From assembly GCF_000943565.1 (NCBI RefSeq), contig NZ_JTDW01000001.1:248001-312000 (forward strand): a DNA stretch of 64,000 nucleotides, written 5' to 3'. Source of the DNA: Neotamlana sedimentorum (GTDB lineage: Bacteria > Bacteroidota > Bacteroidia > Flavobacteriales > Flavobacteriaceae). The notes under the pieces are model-generated. The model saw only the letters and a program-made list of their open reading frames with translations. It was not told the origin of the DNA and did not search any database. Both the position numbers and the translations under genes were made by a program. Shown here in pieces: positions 1-7,950 of this stretch. Position 1 is the stretch's first letter. The number at the start of each line of letters is the position of its first letter.

Positions 1-62
1 ATGAATTTGGGAGAAAACTCAAGGCCTAATTCTAAAATTTTTAATAGTGGTTCCGATACTAA
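1..62 (-). other. In-frame continuation of the cyclase beyond its TGA stop
   Basis: Reading on in the cyclase frame after the TGA gives L-V-S-E-P-L-L-K-I-L-E-L-G-L-E-F-S-P-K-F with no further stop before the window edge. Class III cyclases normally continue after the NTTARIQ helix with a D-L/I-L-I/V-S segment, which matches this text if TGA replaced a leucine codon such as TTA. This is either the remainder of a broken gene or a sequencing error. Confidence 0.55.
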
Positions 63-1028
63 TCAATCTTCAGAAAGTTCGTTGCATAAACTTTGAATTC
101 TAGCGGTTGTGTTTAACGTATCTCCAGTAAAAATAACGTCTTTTTTTATTCTGCCAATTGCGCCAGTTGTAACCTCGCCAACGTGAATACCTGCTTTAAA
201 GGTTGGAGCGTCATTAAATTCGTTAATAAATACATTTTTTTGTTTCAATAAGTCATCTTTCATTTTAAAAAAACATGTTATGCAATTGTTGTTTCTTTTG
301 TTATTGGAAACCTTCCAAGAAACAACCATCTCGTCGCCAACATATTGGTAAATCTCACCAGAATATTTTATAACACCTTCGGAAATTATATTGTAATACC
401 ATTTTAAAAGTTTAAAATATTGATGGTGGCCAATTTTTTCGGCAATTGCGGTAGAAGATTTCATGTCGAGAAACATAAAAATTCTAAGTTCGTTTTTGGG
501 TTTGTGATATTTACCAGTAATAAAATTCCAGAAGGCATTAGCTCCAACTTTTTCACTTATTTCGTAATAAAACAATGTGAAAATTAGTGATATAGCCATT
601 TGGAAACCGGTGCTAAAAAAAGTGATACTGCTTAAATAGTCCACGAATTTTGTCCAAACTTCTGCGCTTAAAACATCTGTTTTTAGTTCTATACTGGCTG
701 CAATTGGGTAGGTTATGCAAATTATTACGAAAAGAAAAAGGGAGTATATTATGAGTTTTCCAATAACTTTAAAAAAGAAGCTTTTTTTGGTAAACAAATT
801 ATTAATGAAAAGTAATTCTATTAATCCAATAATAAAACCAACCATGGTAACGGCGGTTAATGCAAACAGCACAATTTGGTAGTTTAGTTTTATGGCCCCA
901 TGTGCGCTATAATTAAAATCTTTAGTAGCGGCGTGCTCTATAACTAAAAAAATGATACCAAATAGGAGCCAGATAATACCAAAAGGCATGATTTGTTTAA
1001 TAATTCTATTAATTTTTTGGCTAATCAA
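63..1028 (-). CDS. Membrane-bound class III adenylate/guanylate cyclase, prematurely stopped
   Basis: Likely makes a cyclic nucleotide from a nucleoside triphosphate at the inner membrane. About four hydrophobic segments lie in residues 13-155, followed by a class III cyclase domain from about 180. Visible catalytic features are the metal aspartates D188 (FLDMKSS) and D232 (YVGDEM) and the NTTAR block at 306-310. The position that is Lys in adenylate cyclases and Glu in guanylate cyclases (three before the GD pair) is Gln228, so substrate preference is unclear. The frame ends in TGA right after the NTTAR-IQSLCNELSED region, but the same frame stays open beyond the stop to the window edge and reads like the usual family C-terminus. 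It may therefore be a nonsense allele. Stands alone, 56 nt from the hydroxylase gene. Confidence 0.8.
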   Translation of the reverse strand: MISQKINRIIKQIMPFGIIWLLFGIIFLVIEHAATKDFNYSAHGAIKLNYQIVLFALTAVTMVGFIIGLIELLFINNLFTKKSFFFKVIGKLIIYSLFLFVIICITYPIAASIELKTDVLSAEVWTKFVDYLSSITFFSTGFQMAISLIFTLFYYEISEKVGANAFWNFITGKYHKPKNELRIFMFLDMKSSTAIAEKIGHHQYFKLLKWYYNIISEGVIKYSGEIYQYVGDEMVVSWKVSNNKRNNNCITCFFKMKDDLLKQKNVFINEFNDAPTFKAGIHVGEVTTGAIGRIKKDVIFTGDTLNTTARIQSLCNELSED

Positions 1029-1084
1029 CTAAATGCTATTTTAATTTATTTTATGTGATTTAATTTTAATTGGAATATTAATTT

Positions 1085-1891
1085 TTAATGGTCATTTTTT
1101 TTAACATTTATAAAAGGACTTTTTATAAGATATAAAAAAGACTGTTTTTTTTCATCTTGAAATTCAATTAAACCATAATGCATTTTTGAGACAGGAATAA
1201 GTTTAAAGGTGCCAAAAAGACGATCCCAAATAATAAAAATATCTGCAAAATTAGAGTCGGTGTAAAATTGATTTTGGTGATGATGTACTCTATGATGATC
1301 GGGCATTACAAACAAAAGACCGATGGTTTTATTTAACCACTGCGGATAGTTGAGGTTTGAATGCTCGAAGAAAAAGAAAATATAAACAATAAAGTAATAA
1401 AGTGTTAGTGCGATTACATCTAGACCAAATAATGCAGCGGCAGCAATGTTTCCTGCTTGATAAACAACGGCAAGTTCTATTGGATGAAACCGAAACGTTG
1501 TAGACGAATCCATGGTGGTATCACTATGATGCACGCGGTGAAGTCGCCATAAAAGTGGTGATTTGTGCGAGGCTCTATGTAGCCAATACGTACAAAAATC
1601 GTATAAAATAACTCCCAAAATAAGTTTTAGCCAAAAAGGAAGCTCTATTATATAAAACAGCCCGATATTATTTGCGTTTAACCATTCTATTGCAGTGATT
1701 AAAACTGAAATAAAAAAAAGATTTATTACATAAAATAAAATTTGAAAAAGCAGATTTTGGAACAAATGCTTTCCTCTTTTTTTATATGTAAAAGGGTTGT
1801 TAAGTGCTTGTTCTAAAGTGAAGAATAGGGCTAATAAGGCAATTATTAAATAATTTAAATCTAAATTTAAAAGTGCATCTAAAATTTTCAT
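1085..1891 (-). CDS. Sterol desaturase / fatty acid hydroxylase family protein
   Basis: Integral membrane di-iron oxygenase-like enzyme, expected to hydroxylate or desaturate a lipid chain in the inner membrane. It has 268 residues, hydrophobic segments near 13-30, 50-68, 85-103 and 145-178, and the histidine clusters of the superfamily: HRASH (105-109), HRVHH (118-122), FHP (136), EHSN (177) and DHHRVHHH (198-205). The true substrate cannot be read from the sequence; sterols are unlikely in this kind of organism, so a fatty acid or carotenoid-like lipid is more probable. It is a single gene between the cyclase and the tolC-like gene, separated from the latter by a 108-nt gap with a small hairpin. 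Confidence 0.85.
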   Translation of the reverse strand: MKILDALLNLDLNYLIIALLALFFTLEQALNNPFTYKKRGKHLFQNLLFQILFYVINLFFISVLITAIEWLNANNIGLFYIIELPFWLKLILGVILYDFCTYWLHRASHKSPLLWRLHRVHHSDTTMDSSTTFRFHPIELAVVYQAGNIAAAALFGLDVIALTLYYFIVYIFFFFEHSNLNYPQWLNKTIGLLFVMPDHHRVHHHQNQFYTDSNFADIFIIWDRLFGTFKLIPVSKMHYGLIEFQDEKKQSFLYLIKSPFINVKKNDH

Positions 1892-1908
1892 ATCGAATTA
1901 TAACTTAG

Positions 1909-1932
1909 TTTTCCCTCCAAAGGAGGACTAAA
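1909..1932. repeat. Small hairpin downstream of the tolC-like gene
   Basis: The arms CCTCC and GGAGG around AAA, flanked by TAGT and ACTA, give a short imperfect hairpin in the gap between the tolC-like and hydroxylase genes. A poly-A run follows on the plus strand, so no clear T tract follows it in the direction of the two minus-strand genes. I recall similar CCTCC/GGAGG hairpins between flavobacterial genes, so this may be a dispersed repeat rather than a terminator. Confidence 0.35.
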
Positions 1933-1999
1933 AAAACGTTTGCTAAATTCTTAGGAATTATAAAGTTACTTAAAATTCTGCGAAAATGATGCTAATTAC

Positions 2000-3433
2000 T
2001 TAATTTTCAATGGTATTTAAAATTTGAGCAAAACTAGCTTTCGTGTTTAAAACCTTATTTATTACATCAATACGTTTAAGTTCGGTTTCAATAAGTTTGG
2101 CTTCTCGGTAGTTTATTAAAAATAATGAACCCTCGCCTAATTCAAACTTTCGTTCTTCGGCAATAACTAAACGCTTATAATCATTCACCAAATTTTCTAC
2201 AATGCCATTTTGGGTTTCGTACGAATTAATTTCTTGTTGCACAGCATTTATTTTGTTTAGTAAGCTTACTCGGGTTGCCGATAAATCGAAATTTATATCT
2301 TGTAATTTAATTTTAGCAAGTTTTAAATCGCCACGCTCTTTTCGTAAAAAAAGTGGAACACTTAAGTTTATTCCTGCTTTATAATTATGTGTGTTTAGGG
2401 AATTTATTTGTTCGTAATCGCTGGTTAAAAAGTTGTATTGTACATCAATTTTTGGGAGTAAATTACTTGTTTTTAAGCGTTTTTCGAGAACGAGTTGTTT
2501 TTGTTTGAATTCTAAGGCTTTTATTTTTGGGTGATTTTCCAAAATGCTGTCTGTAACTTCTAAAATACTTCTGTTTAAAACAGCATCAATTTTAATAGGT
2601 GAATTTGTGTCGGGTTTTAAACTATAATCTAGTTCTATAGGAACATTGTTTTCTAACCACAAATAATTCGAAAGTTCTAATTGCGATTTTAAGTATTTAA
2701 TACGTGATTTTTCTACATCAAGCGCTCTATTTTTGTAATTAATACTAGCTTCAAGAGTATCTACCGCTGGCTTATCTCCGGCTTCAAAACTAGAAATTAC
2801 ATTATTTAAACGTTCGTTAGCGTTTACTAAGTAATCGTTATAAACTTGGAATTCTTGATACGATTTTAACCAATTAAAGTACGTAGAAATGGCATTGTAA
2901 AGCACTTCGTTTACAACAGTACGCTGTTTATTTATAGCGATATTTCTGTAAAGTTTGGCTTGCTTTAAAGTTGTCATGCGCTTATTGGCAAGAAAACCTT
3001 TAGCCAGCGACATTGAAACACCAACGCTATACAGTCCGTCTTCTGGAACTGTGGCTTCAGGGTTTAAATAATAGCCTTCATTATCTTCGTAATTTGCTTT
3101 TAGCTCTATGCCGTACCAAGTTGGTATTTTAAAGGCGGCGTTTAATTTGTTGTAATATTCGGTGCCTTTAAATTCTTTGTTGTTAAAATCGACTTCTACT
3201 TTAGGATCGAAGGCACCTCGTGCTTTAAGTAATTTGGCTTCACCTTCGCTAGAAATTAAGCGAGCTTGTTTCGCTATGGGATGAAATTGCTTAACGATGC
3301 CTAAATATTCTTCTAAGGTAAAAATACTGTCGTTAGTTATTTGGGCGTCAACATTAAATGTAAAACCTAAAACAAATAAAAAACTCAGTTTTTTTACGAG
3401 ATTAATATGAGTGTTTTTAAAAATCATTTGCAT
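2000..3433 (-). CDS. TolC-family outer membrane efflux protein
   Basis: Outer membrane channel of a tripartite export system. It has 477 residues, an N-terminal signal peptide (about residues 1-30, hydrophobic core LSFLFVLGFTF) and long alternating amphipathic helices rich in Lys, Glu, Asn and Leu, as in the periplasmic barrel of TolC proteins. It is the last gene of the tetR-ABC-hlyD-tolC operon, 12 nt after the membrane fusion protein gene. The partner genes supply the inner membrane pump and adaptor, so this protein probably completes a dedicated exporter. Start could also be Met3. A channel role is well supported; the cargo is unknown. Confidence 0.85.
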   Translation of the reverse strand: MQMIFKNTHINLVKKLSFLFVLGFTFNVDAQITNDSIFTLEEYLGIVKQFHPIAKQARLISSEGEAKLLKARGAFDPKVEVDFNNKEFKGTEYYNKLNAAFKIPTWYGIELKANYEDNEGYYLNPEATVPEDGLYSVGVSMSLAKGFLANKRMTTLKQAKLYRNIAINKQRTVVNEVLYNAISTYFNWLKSYQEFQVYNDYLVNANERLNNVISSFEAGDKPAVDTLEASINYKNRALDVEKSRIKYLKSQLELSNYLWLENNVPIELDYSLKPDTNSPIKIDAVLNRSILEVTDSILENHPKIKALEFKQKQLVLEKRLKTSNLLPKIDVQYNFLTSDYEQINSLNTHNYKAGINLSVPLFLRKERGDLKLAKIKLQDINFDLSATRVSLLNKINAVQQEINSYETQNGIVENLVNDYKRLVIAEERKFELGEGSLFLINYREAKLIETELKRIDVINKVLNTKASFAQILNTIEN

Positions 3434-3445
3434 AATTTTAAATGA

Positions 3446-4813
3446 TTATTTAGACTTTTTAGCATCACTATTTTGGGATGCTTCGTGGCCAAAAGGTGTA
3501 TAGAAATTTGGAGGGAAACCATTTATTTGTCGCCAAATTTCGTACCAAATTGGTACATCTTCTAATAAGGCAATAGTTTGCGCGCCAGAGCCTACACGTA
3601 AAGCTTGTGGCCAAGGTTCGTAATCGGGATCGCGCGTTATTAAAACTCGGTATAACCCTTGCTCGTTTGCAAAATTTTCTATGGCAACAATTACAGCACC
3701 GTAAGTTCCGTAAGATACGTTTGGCCAACCACTAAAAACAATAGCAGGCCAACCATCGAATTGTACTTGCACGTGTTCGCCTAAATGCAATAGTGGTAAA
3801 TCCATTGGCTTTACATACATTTCTACAGCCAAATCGTAGTTGGCAGGCATAATACCAACAAGTGGTTCGCCTTCTTTAAAGGTTTCGCCAATACCAGATT
3901 TTATTGCTTTATTTATGTAGCCATCCTGCGGGGCAGTAATATATTGTAAACTGTTTCGTTTGGTGTAATTGGCTAAACTATTTTCTAGTTTCGATACTTG
4001 GGCTTCGGTATCTAGAGCGCTAGACTGTGCGGTATATAAATCGCTTTGTGCCTTGGCTAATTTGTCGTTGTATGTAGTAACAATTGTAGAGACGCTTAGT
4101 TCTGCGTTTATAACTTCGTTCTTCGAAGCTAGCCATTTATTTTTTTGTGAATTAAGTTTCGCATTGGCTTCTTGTAATTTATTCCTAAATTCTTCTACAT
4201 CTTTTACAGCTTTTAATCCTTCTTCTTGTAAATTAATAGTACGCTCAAACTGGGTTTGTGCAATGGTAGCTTTAATTTTTGCAGCTTCCAAATCCATACT
4301 ATCTGTTGTTACTTTTAACTTAGATTGTAGTAATTTGTTTTTAGCTTGCTCTAACTTTAATTTTTGCTCTTGTTTTAAGGCTGAATATTGATTTCGTAAG
4401 GCGCCAACTTTTGAATTATAAGAATCTACAGAAGCAGACTTTGCACGAATTTGGTCGCTAGTACGATCGGTTAATTGCTCATCGAAATAATCACTTTTTA
4501 TTTCAGATATTTTAATAATAGTATCGCCTTTTTTTACATAATCACCTTCTTGTACAAGCCATTCATCTATACGACCAGGAATTGGAGATTGTAAGGTTTG
4601 CGGACGCTGATTTGGTTTTAACGTAGTAACATAACCTTTGCTGGTTATATTCTGGGTCCATGGTAATAACAAAATAATTAGCACCAAAATAGAACTTACG
4701 ATAAGTAAACGTCTAAATAATTTATGCTGATTGGTATGTAATGTAGCTTTTCCAGATTTATAACTGTATAAATCGAGAAAATTAGAGACTTTATTTGTAG
4801 ATATATTAAGCAT
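3446..4813 (-). CDS. HlyD-family membrane fusion protein
   Basis: Periplasmic adaptor joining the ABC transporter to the TolC-like channel. One transmembrane segment at about residues 31-51 is followed by a lipoyl-like half-domain (around SPIPGRIDEWLVQEGDYV and KKGDTIIK), a long coiled coil of roughly residues 95-285 rich in Lys, Gln, Ala and Ser, then the second half-domain (APQDGYINKA) and a beta-barrel region. At 455 residues it fits the type I secretion adaptor class. It starts 5 nt downstream of the ABC gene, so translation is probably coupled. The residue pattern YVTTLKPNQRPQTLQSP resembles adaptors of Bacteroidetes exporters. Confidence 0.88.
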   Translation of the reverse strand: MLNISTNKVSNFLDLYSYKSGKATLHTNQHKLFRRLLIVSSILVLIILLLPWTQNITSKGYVTTLKPNQRPQTLQSPIPGRIDEWLVQEGDYVKKGDTIIKISEIKSDYFDEQLTDRTSDQIRAKSASVDSYNSKVGALRNQYSALKQEQKLKLEQAKNKLLQSKLKVTTDSMDLEAAKIKATIAQTQFERTINLQEEGLKAVKDVEEFRNKLQEANAKLNSQKNKWLASKNEVINAELSVSTIVTTYNDKLAKAQSDLYTAQSSALDTEAQVSKLENSLANYTKRNSLQYITAPQDGYINKAIKSGIGETFKEGEPLVGIMPANYDLAVEMYVKPMDLPLLHLGEHVQVQFDGWPAIVFSGWPNVSYGTYGAVIVAIENFANEQGLYRVLITRDPDYEPWPQALRVGSGAQTIALLEDVPIWYEIWRQINGFPPNFYTPFGHEASQNSDAKKSK

Positions 4814-4818
4814 AAGTT

Positions 4819-6483
4819 TTACGATTTAATAATGCGACCATCTTCTAAAGTTATATGCTTGTTACACATGCGTTTCCAGAAGTTAAGATTACTAACAACA
4901 ATAACACTCCACGGGTTTGATGGGGCACAAATAAAACTAAATATTTTTTCAGATTCCTCTATGTTAAACTGTTTTAATGGTTCTTCAAGAATTAAAACTT
5001 TAGGCTTTTTTAATATGGCTCGAGCTAAAAGTAGTTTAGCCGAAATAAAATATGGAATTTGCTTGCCTTCAGGTTTTAAAAGTGTATTTAAGCCTTTAGT
5101 TTGTTGTTTTAAAAATGAAGTTAAGCCAACACGGTCTAAAATTTCAAAAATATCTTCATCAGAAATATTCTTGTCTCCAAAGGTTAAATTTTCTCGTATT
5201 GTACCTTCAAAAGGAGTTTCTTCAGACATAACCATGCCTAAATGTGATCGGTATTTATTTATATGTAAACTTTCTAAGGATAAATTGTTAATAAAAATAT
5301 GCCCATCGGTTGGAGTTAAAACACCAGAAATTAACTGTAATAATGTAGATTTTCCTGAGCCACTTTCCCCTTGAATTAAAATACGGTCTTTAGGTTCTAT
5401 GGTAAACGAAATATCTTCTAAAATGGGTTTTTTTCTGTTTTCTACGCGATAATCGGCATTATTTAATTCTATGGTTATAGGTTTTGTTTCGGAGACTTCT
5501 TCTCCAGATTGTTTTTCTATGGATTTATCTACCACTTGTCCCAGCTTTTCGATGGCAGTTAATACATCATAAAACGACTCTAAACCTAGAATAAGTTTTT
5601 CAACTGAAGCAATAATTAATAAGATGATGATTTCGGCCGCAACAAACTGTCCAATATTCATTTGTTGGTGTAATACTAGATAACCGCCAACAAGCAATAA
5701 ACCAGCTGTAACAACAACTTTAAAGCCTATCATTTGCTTAAACTGAAGCACTAAAATTCTAAAGTGTTTTTCACGAGAATCTACATAATCATAAACCAAA
5801 TCGTCTGTTTTAGTTAAAGCTAATTTAGTTTTACCTGAAAGTTTAAAGCTAATTACGGTTCTTGCAATTTCTTCTAACCAGTGCGCCACTTTGTATTTGT
5901 ATTTAGATTCTTGTAAACTCGTATCTAAACCTTTTTGTGCGGTATATTTAAAAACAACAAAAATTAACCCGAGTAGCAGTAACCCAAAAAGAATAAAAAA
6001 TGGGTGATAAAAAGCTAATAGAATTAGTGCGAAAATAATTTGAATAAACGCTGAAGGAATATCAATTAAAATTTTTGATAATCCTTTTTGAATACTTAAG
6101 GTATCGAAAAATCTATTCGCCAGTTCTGGTAAATAGTAGTTTCGCATTTCATTCATTTTGATTTTAGGAAATCTGTAAGCTAATTCAAAAGATGCTCTGG
6201 TAAAAATACGTTGTTGTATATTCTCAATAATTCGTATTTGAATTAGTTTTAAAATGCCTGTAAAAGCTACTCCAGTAGTTACTAATACTACTAAAACGAT
6301 CCAAGAGGTAGATACTTGTCCGCCTTGTAAAAGTGTAATAATGGCTTGAATACCCAGTGGTAAGGTTAAGGCTAAAACACCTTCAAAAATAGCGAAATTG
6401 GCAACTTTAAAAATGTCTTTTTTTTCTAATTGTATTAGGCCTATAAAGCGTTTCCATGGTGATAGTACGCTGTTATTTTTCAT
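4819..6483 (-). CDS. ABC transporter, fused permease and degenerate ATPase
   Basis: Half-transporter with a type I exporter membrane domain (residues 20-310, about six hydrophobic stretches) and a C-terminal nucleotide-binding domain (from about 336). Walker A is intact (GESGSGKST, 372-380) and Walker B keeps the catalytic Glu as LILEEP (497-502). Other motifs are altered: the Q-loop glutamine is Ser420, the LSGGQ signature is replaced by IPYFI (476-480) before LLLARA, the D-loop is LKQFN, and the H-loop histidine is Asn532. No N-terminal peptidase C39 domain is present. The start overlaps the tetR stop by 11 nt. It may hydrolyse ATP poorly or use ATP mainly for structural switching. Confidence 0.85.
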   Translation of the reverse strand: MKNNSVLSPWKRFIGLIQLEKKDIFKVANFAIFEGVLALTLPLGIQAIITLLQGGQVSTSWIVLVVLVTTGVAFTGILKLIQIRIIENIQQRIFTRASFELAYRFPKIKMNEMRNYYLPELANRFFDTLSIQKGLSKILIDIPSAFIQIIFALILLAFYHPFFILFGLLLLGLIFVVFKYTAQKGLDTSLQESKYKYKVAHWLEEIARTVISFKLSGKTKLALTKTDDLVYDYVDSREKHFRILVLQFKQMIGFKVVVTAGLLLVGGYLVLHQQMNIGQFVAAEIIILLIIASVEKLILGLESFYDVLTAIEKLGQVVDKSIEKQSGEEVSETKPITIELNNADYRVENRKKPILEDISFTIEPKDRILIQGESGSGKSTLLQLISGVLTPTDGHIFINNLSLESLHINKYRSHLGMVMSEETPFEGTIRENLTFGDKNISDEDIFEILDRVGLTSFLKQQTKGLNTLLKPEGKQIPYFISAKLLLARAILKKPKVLILEEPLKQFNIEESEKIFSFICAPSNPWSVIVVSNLNFWKRMCNKHITLEDGRIIKS

Positions 6484-7156
6484 GCTTTAACGTATTAAAG
6501 ATTAAGTTTGTATAAAACTTAGTTACAGATGTCTTTTCGTTACAGTTGGTAATATTTTTAAAATGATTTTTAAAGAAGTGCTGTTGTAAAGCGCCTTCAA
6601 TGATTGTATTGGCTAAACTTAACGGGTACTTGTAAGTGGTGTTAAAATCTGAAATTATTGAAGCAAAGCGCTTAACTACACGTTTATAAGGCATGAAAAA
6701 ACCTTCTTCGTTTTCGGTGTCAACATCGTGTGTTAAATAAACTTTGGCATTTTCGTTAATTACAATTTTATTAAGTAAAACCTCGTTAATATGTTCAAAA
6801 TCACTGTCTTCTTTAGTTGTACGTGTTAAAACAGTAATACTCTTTTTTAATTTTTTTTCTGGATTTTTTAAGGCAAATGTTTCTAAAACCAATTGGTATT
6901 CAATCCATACCCAATACCATGAGGTTAAATACATTAGTAAATGGTGTTTACTCTCAAAGTATCTATAAATAGAACTTTCATTCGAATTAATAGCGAAACC
7001 TAGCTTTTTAAAGGTAAATTGCTCAAACCCTAGTTCGTTAATAAGCAAAATGCTATGCTTAACAATACGCTTTCCTAATTTAGAAGTTTCCGGGTCTTTA
7101 ATAAAGATGCCTTCTGGAACCTCTATTTTAAAGCTTTCTAGTAAATCTATCATCAA
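6473..7156 (-). CDS. TetR/AcrR-family transcriptional regulator
   Basis: Probable ligand-responsive repressor of the export operon that it heads. The helix-turn-helix lies at about residues 45-70 (FTFKKLGFAINSNESSIYRY, followed by FESKHHLL), typical of TetR proteins. The remaining 150 residues would form the ligand and dimer domain, rich in Phe, Tyr and Lys. It overlaps the ABC gene by 11 nt, so regulator and pump are made from one transcript, a common autoregulated layout. A TAAATTTG element on the minus strand sits just upstream (7175-7182). Start may be Met1 or Met2. The ligand is unknown. Confidence 0.85.
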   Translation of the reverse strand: MMIDLLESFKIEVPEGIFIKDPETSKLGKRIVKHSILLINELGFEQFTFKKLGFAINSNESSIYRYFESKHHLLMYLTSWYWVWIEYQLVLETFALKNPEKKLKKSITVLTRTTKEDSDFEHINEVLLNKIVINENAKVYLTHDVDTENEEGFFMPYKRVVKRFASIISDFNTTYKYPLSLANTIIEGALQQHFFKNHFKNITNCNEKTSVTKFYTNLIFNTLKHEK

Positions 7157-7174
7157 TATTAATCCTATACTTCA

Positions 7175-7182
7175 CAAATTTA
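7175..7182 (-). promoter_or_regulatory. Candidate -7 element for the tetR-ABC-hlyD-tolC operon
   Basis: On the minus strand this reads TAAATTTG, a full match to the Bacteroidetes -7 consensus TAnnTTTG, 18 nt before the tetR start. I could not find a good -33 TTTG at the usual spacing. If used, the leader would be very short. Confidence 0.4.
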
Positions 7183-7319
7183 ATAGTATTACTTTTAATA
7201 TTGCGTTTTATAATATTAAATTTTGTTAAAATTGTATTTAATAGTTTCTAAGTCTGTGTATAATTATTTTGGCTTTTTATCGGCCTTTGATATAGTTAGT
7301 ACTTTTAAAGATAGAAGCG

Positions 7320-7454
7320 ATGAATATTTATATTAAAATACCTAAAGCGGTAATATACAAATTGGTTAAATTTTGGAAACAGAATCTAGCCAACATAATT
7401 ATTGTTTTAGGTTTAATATTTAGTAGCAATATGCTAGGAGGAACTTATTTGTAG
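7320..7454 (+). CDS. Small hypothetical single-pass membrane peptide (44 aa)
   Basis: An ATG frame between tetR and the DUF1569 gene encodes 44 residues: a basic amphipathic start (MNIYIKIPKAVIYKLVKFW), then a hydrophobic stretch of about 15 residues (NIIIVLGLIFSSNMLGG). The stop TAG is 6 nt before the convergent DUF1569 stop. It would be a positive-inside single-pass membrane peptide. There is a weak purine run before the start. No family is recognised, and chance ORFs of this size are common in AT-rich DNA, so the call is tentative; the membrane-protein pattern and tight fit between neighbours are the only support. Confidence 0.35.
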   Translation: MNIYIKIPKAVIYKLVKFWKQNLANIIIVLGLIFSSNMLGGTYL

Positions 7455-7460
7455 ATTAGT

Positions 7461-7904
7461 TTAAACACCAAATTGTCTTAAATGATGATCTAGATGTTTA
7501 TATTGTAATTGCCCCCACTGTTCGTTTGTAAAATAACCAAATGCCGGATGAGGAGCCCATTCAGCTTTGTCGCGTTGGCTATGAACTTCACTAATTAAGT
7601 TTAATAATTTGGTTTTTTCTTCTGTTAAATTTTTAGTTTCGGTGGTTTTTAAAAATTTCGATGTAGGTAAACCTTTTCTCCAAGGTTTATCATTATATAA
7701 TGATTTTTTAAAAAATAATTTAGCAATCCAACTCGAAGACATTCCAAAAGTCTTGTTTTGCAGCATTATATCTAAAGGACCTTGACAATGCCAAACCATT
7801 TGGCTAACATTCATTTTCCCCCACAGCGCTCTCGATTTTTCAGATAAATTGTTCACCCTATTTTCTAGTTCTTGTTTTGCTTGAGTACTAAAAATGGATT
7901 TCAT
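7461..7904 (-). CDS. DUF1569 domain protein (DinB-like four-helix fold)
   Basis: Cytoplasmic protein of 147 residues, no signal peptide. It resembles the DUF1569 family, related to DinB/YfiT-type four-helix metal-binding proteins: MSQ-like and WHC motif near 34-40 (VSQMVWHCQGPL) and a C-terminal HLDHHLRQFG in which the spaced histidines could bind a metal. The function of this family is not known to me beyond a suspected metal-dependent transferase-like fold. It is a single gene, divergent from radC with 46 nt between starts, so the two may share a promoter region. Confidence 0.75.
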   Translation of the reverse strand: MKSIFSTQAKQELENRVNNLSEKSRALWGKMNVSQMVWHCQGPLDIMLQNKTFGMSSSWIAKLFFKKSLYNDKPWRKGLPTSKFLKTTETKNLTEEKTKLLNLISEVHSQRDKAEWAPHPAFGYFTNEQWGQLQYKHLDHHLRQFGV

Positions 7905-7950
7905 ACTACAGATTTTTTATTTCTAAAGTTACAATTTATATATTTATCAA

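Noticed and set aside
3969-5374. Plus-strand frames opposite hlyD and the ABC gene
   Set aside because: They are antisense to well-supported genes and have cysteine and serine-rich shadow composition.
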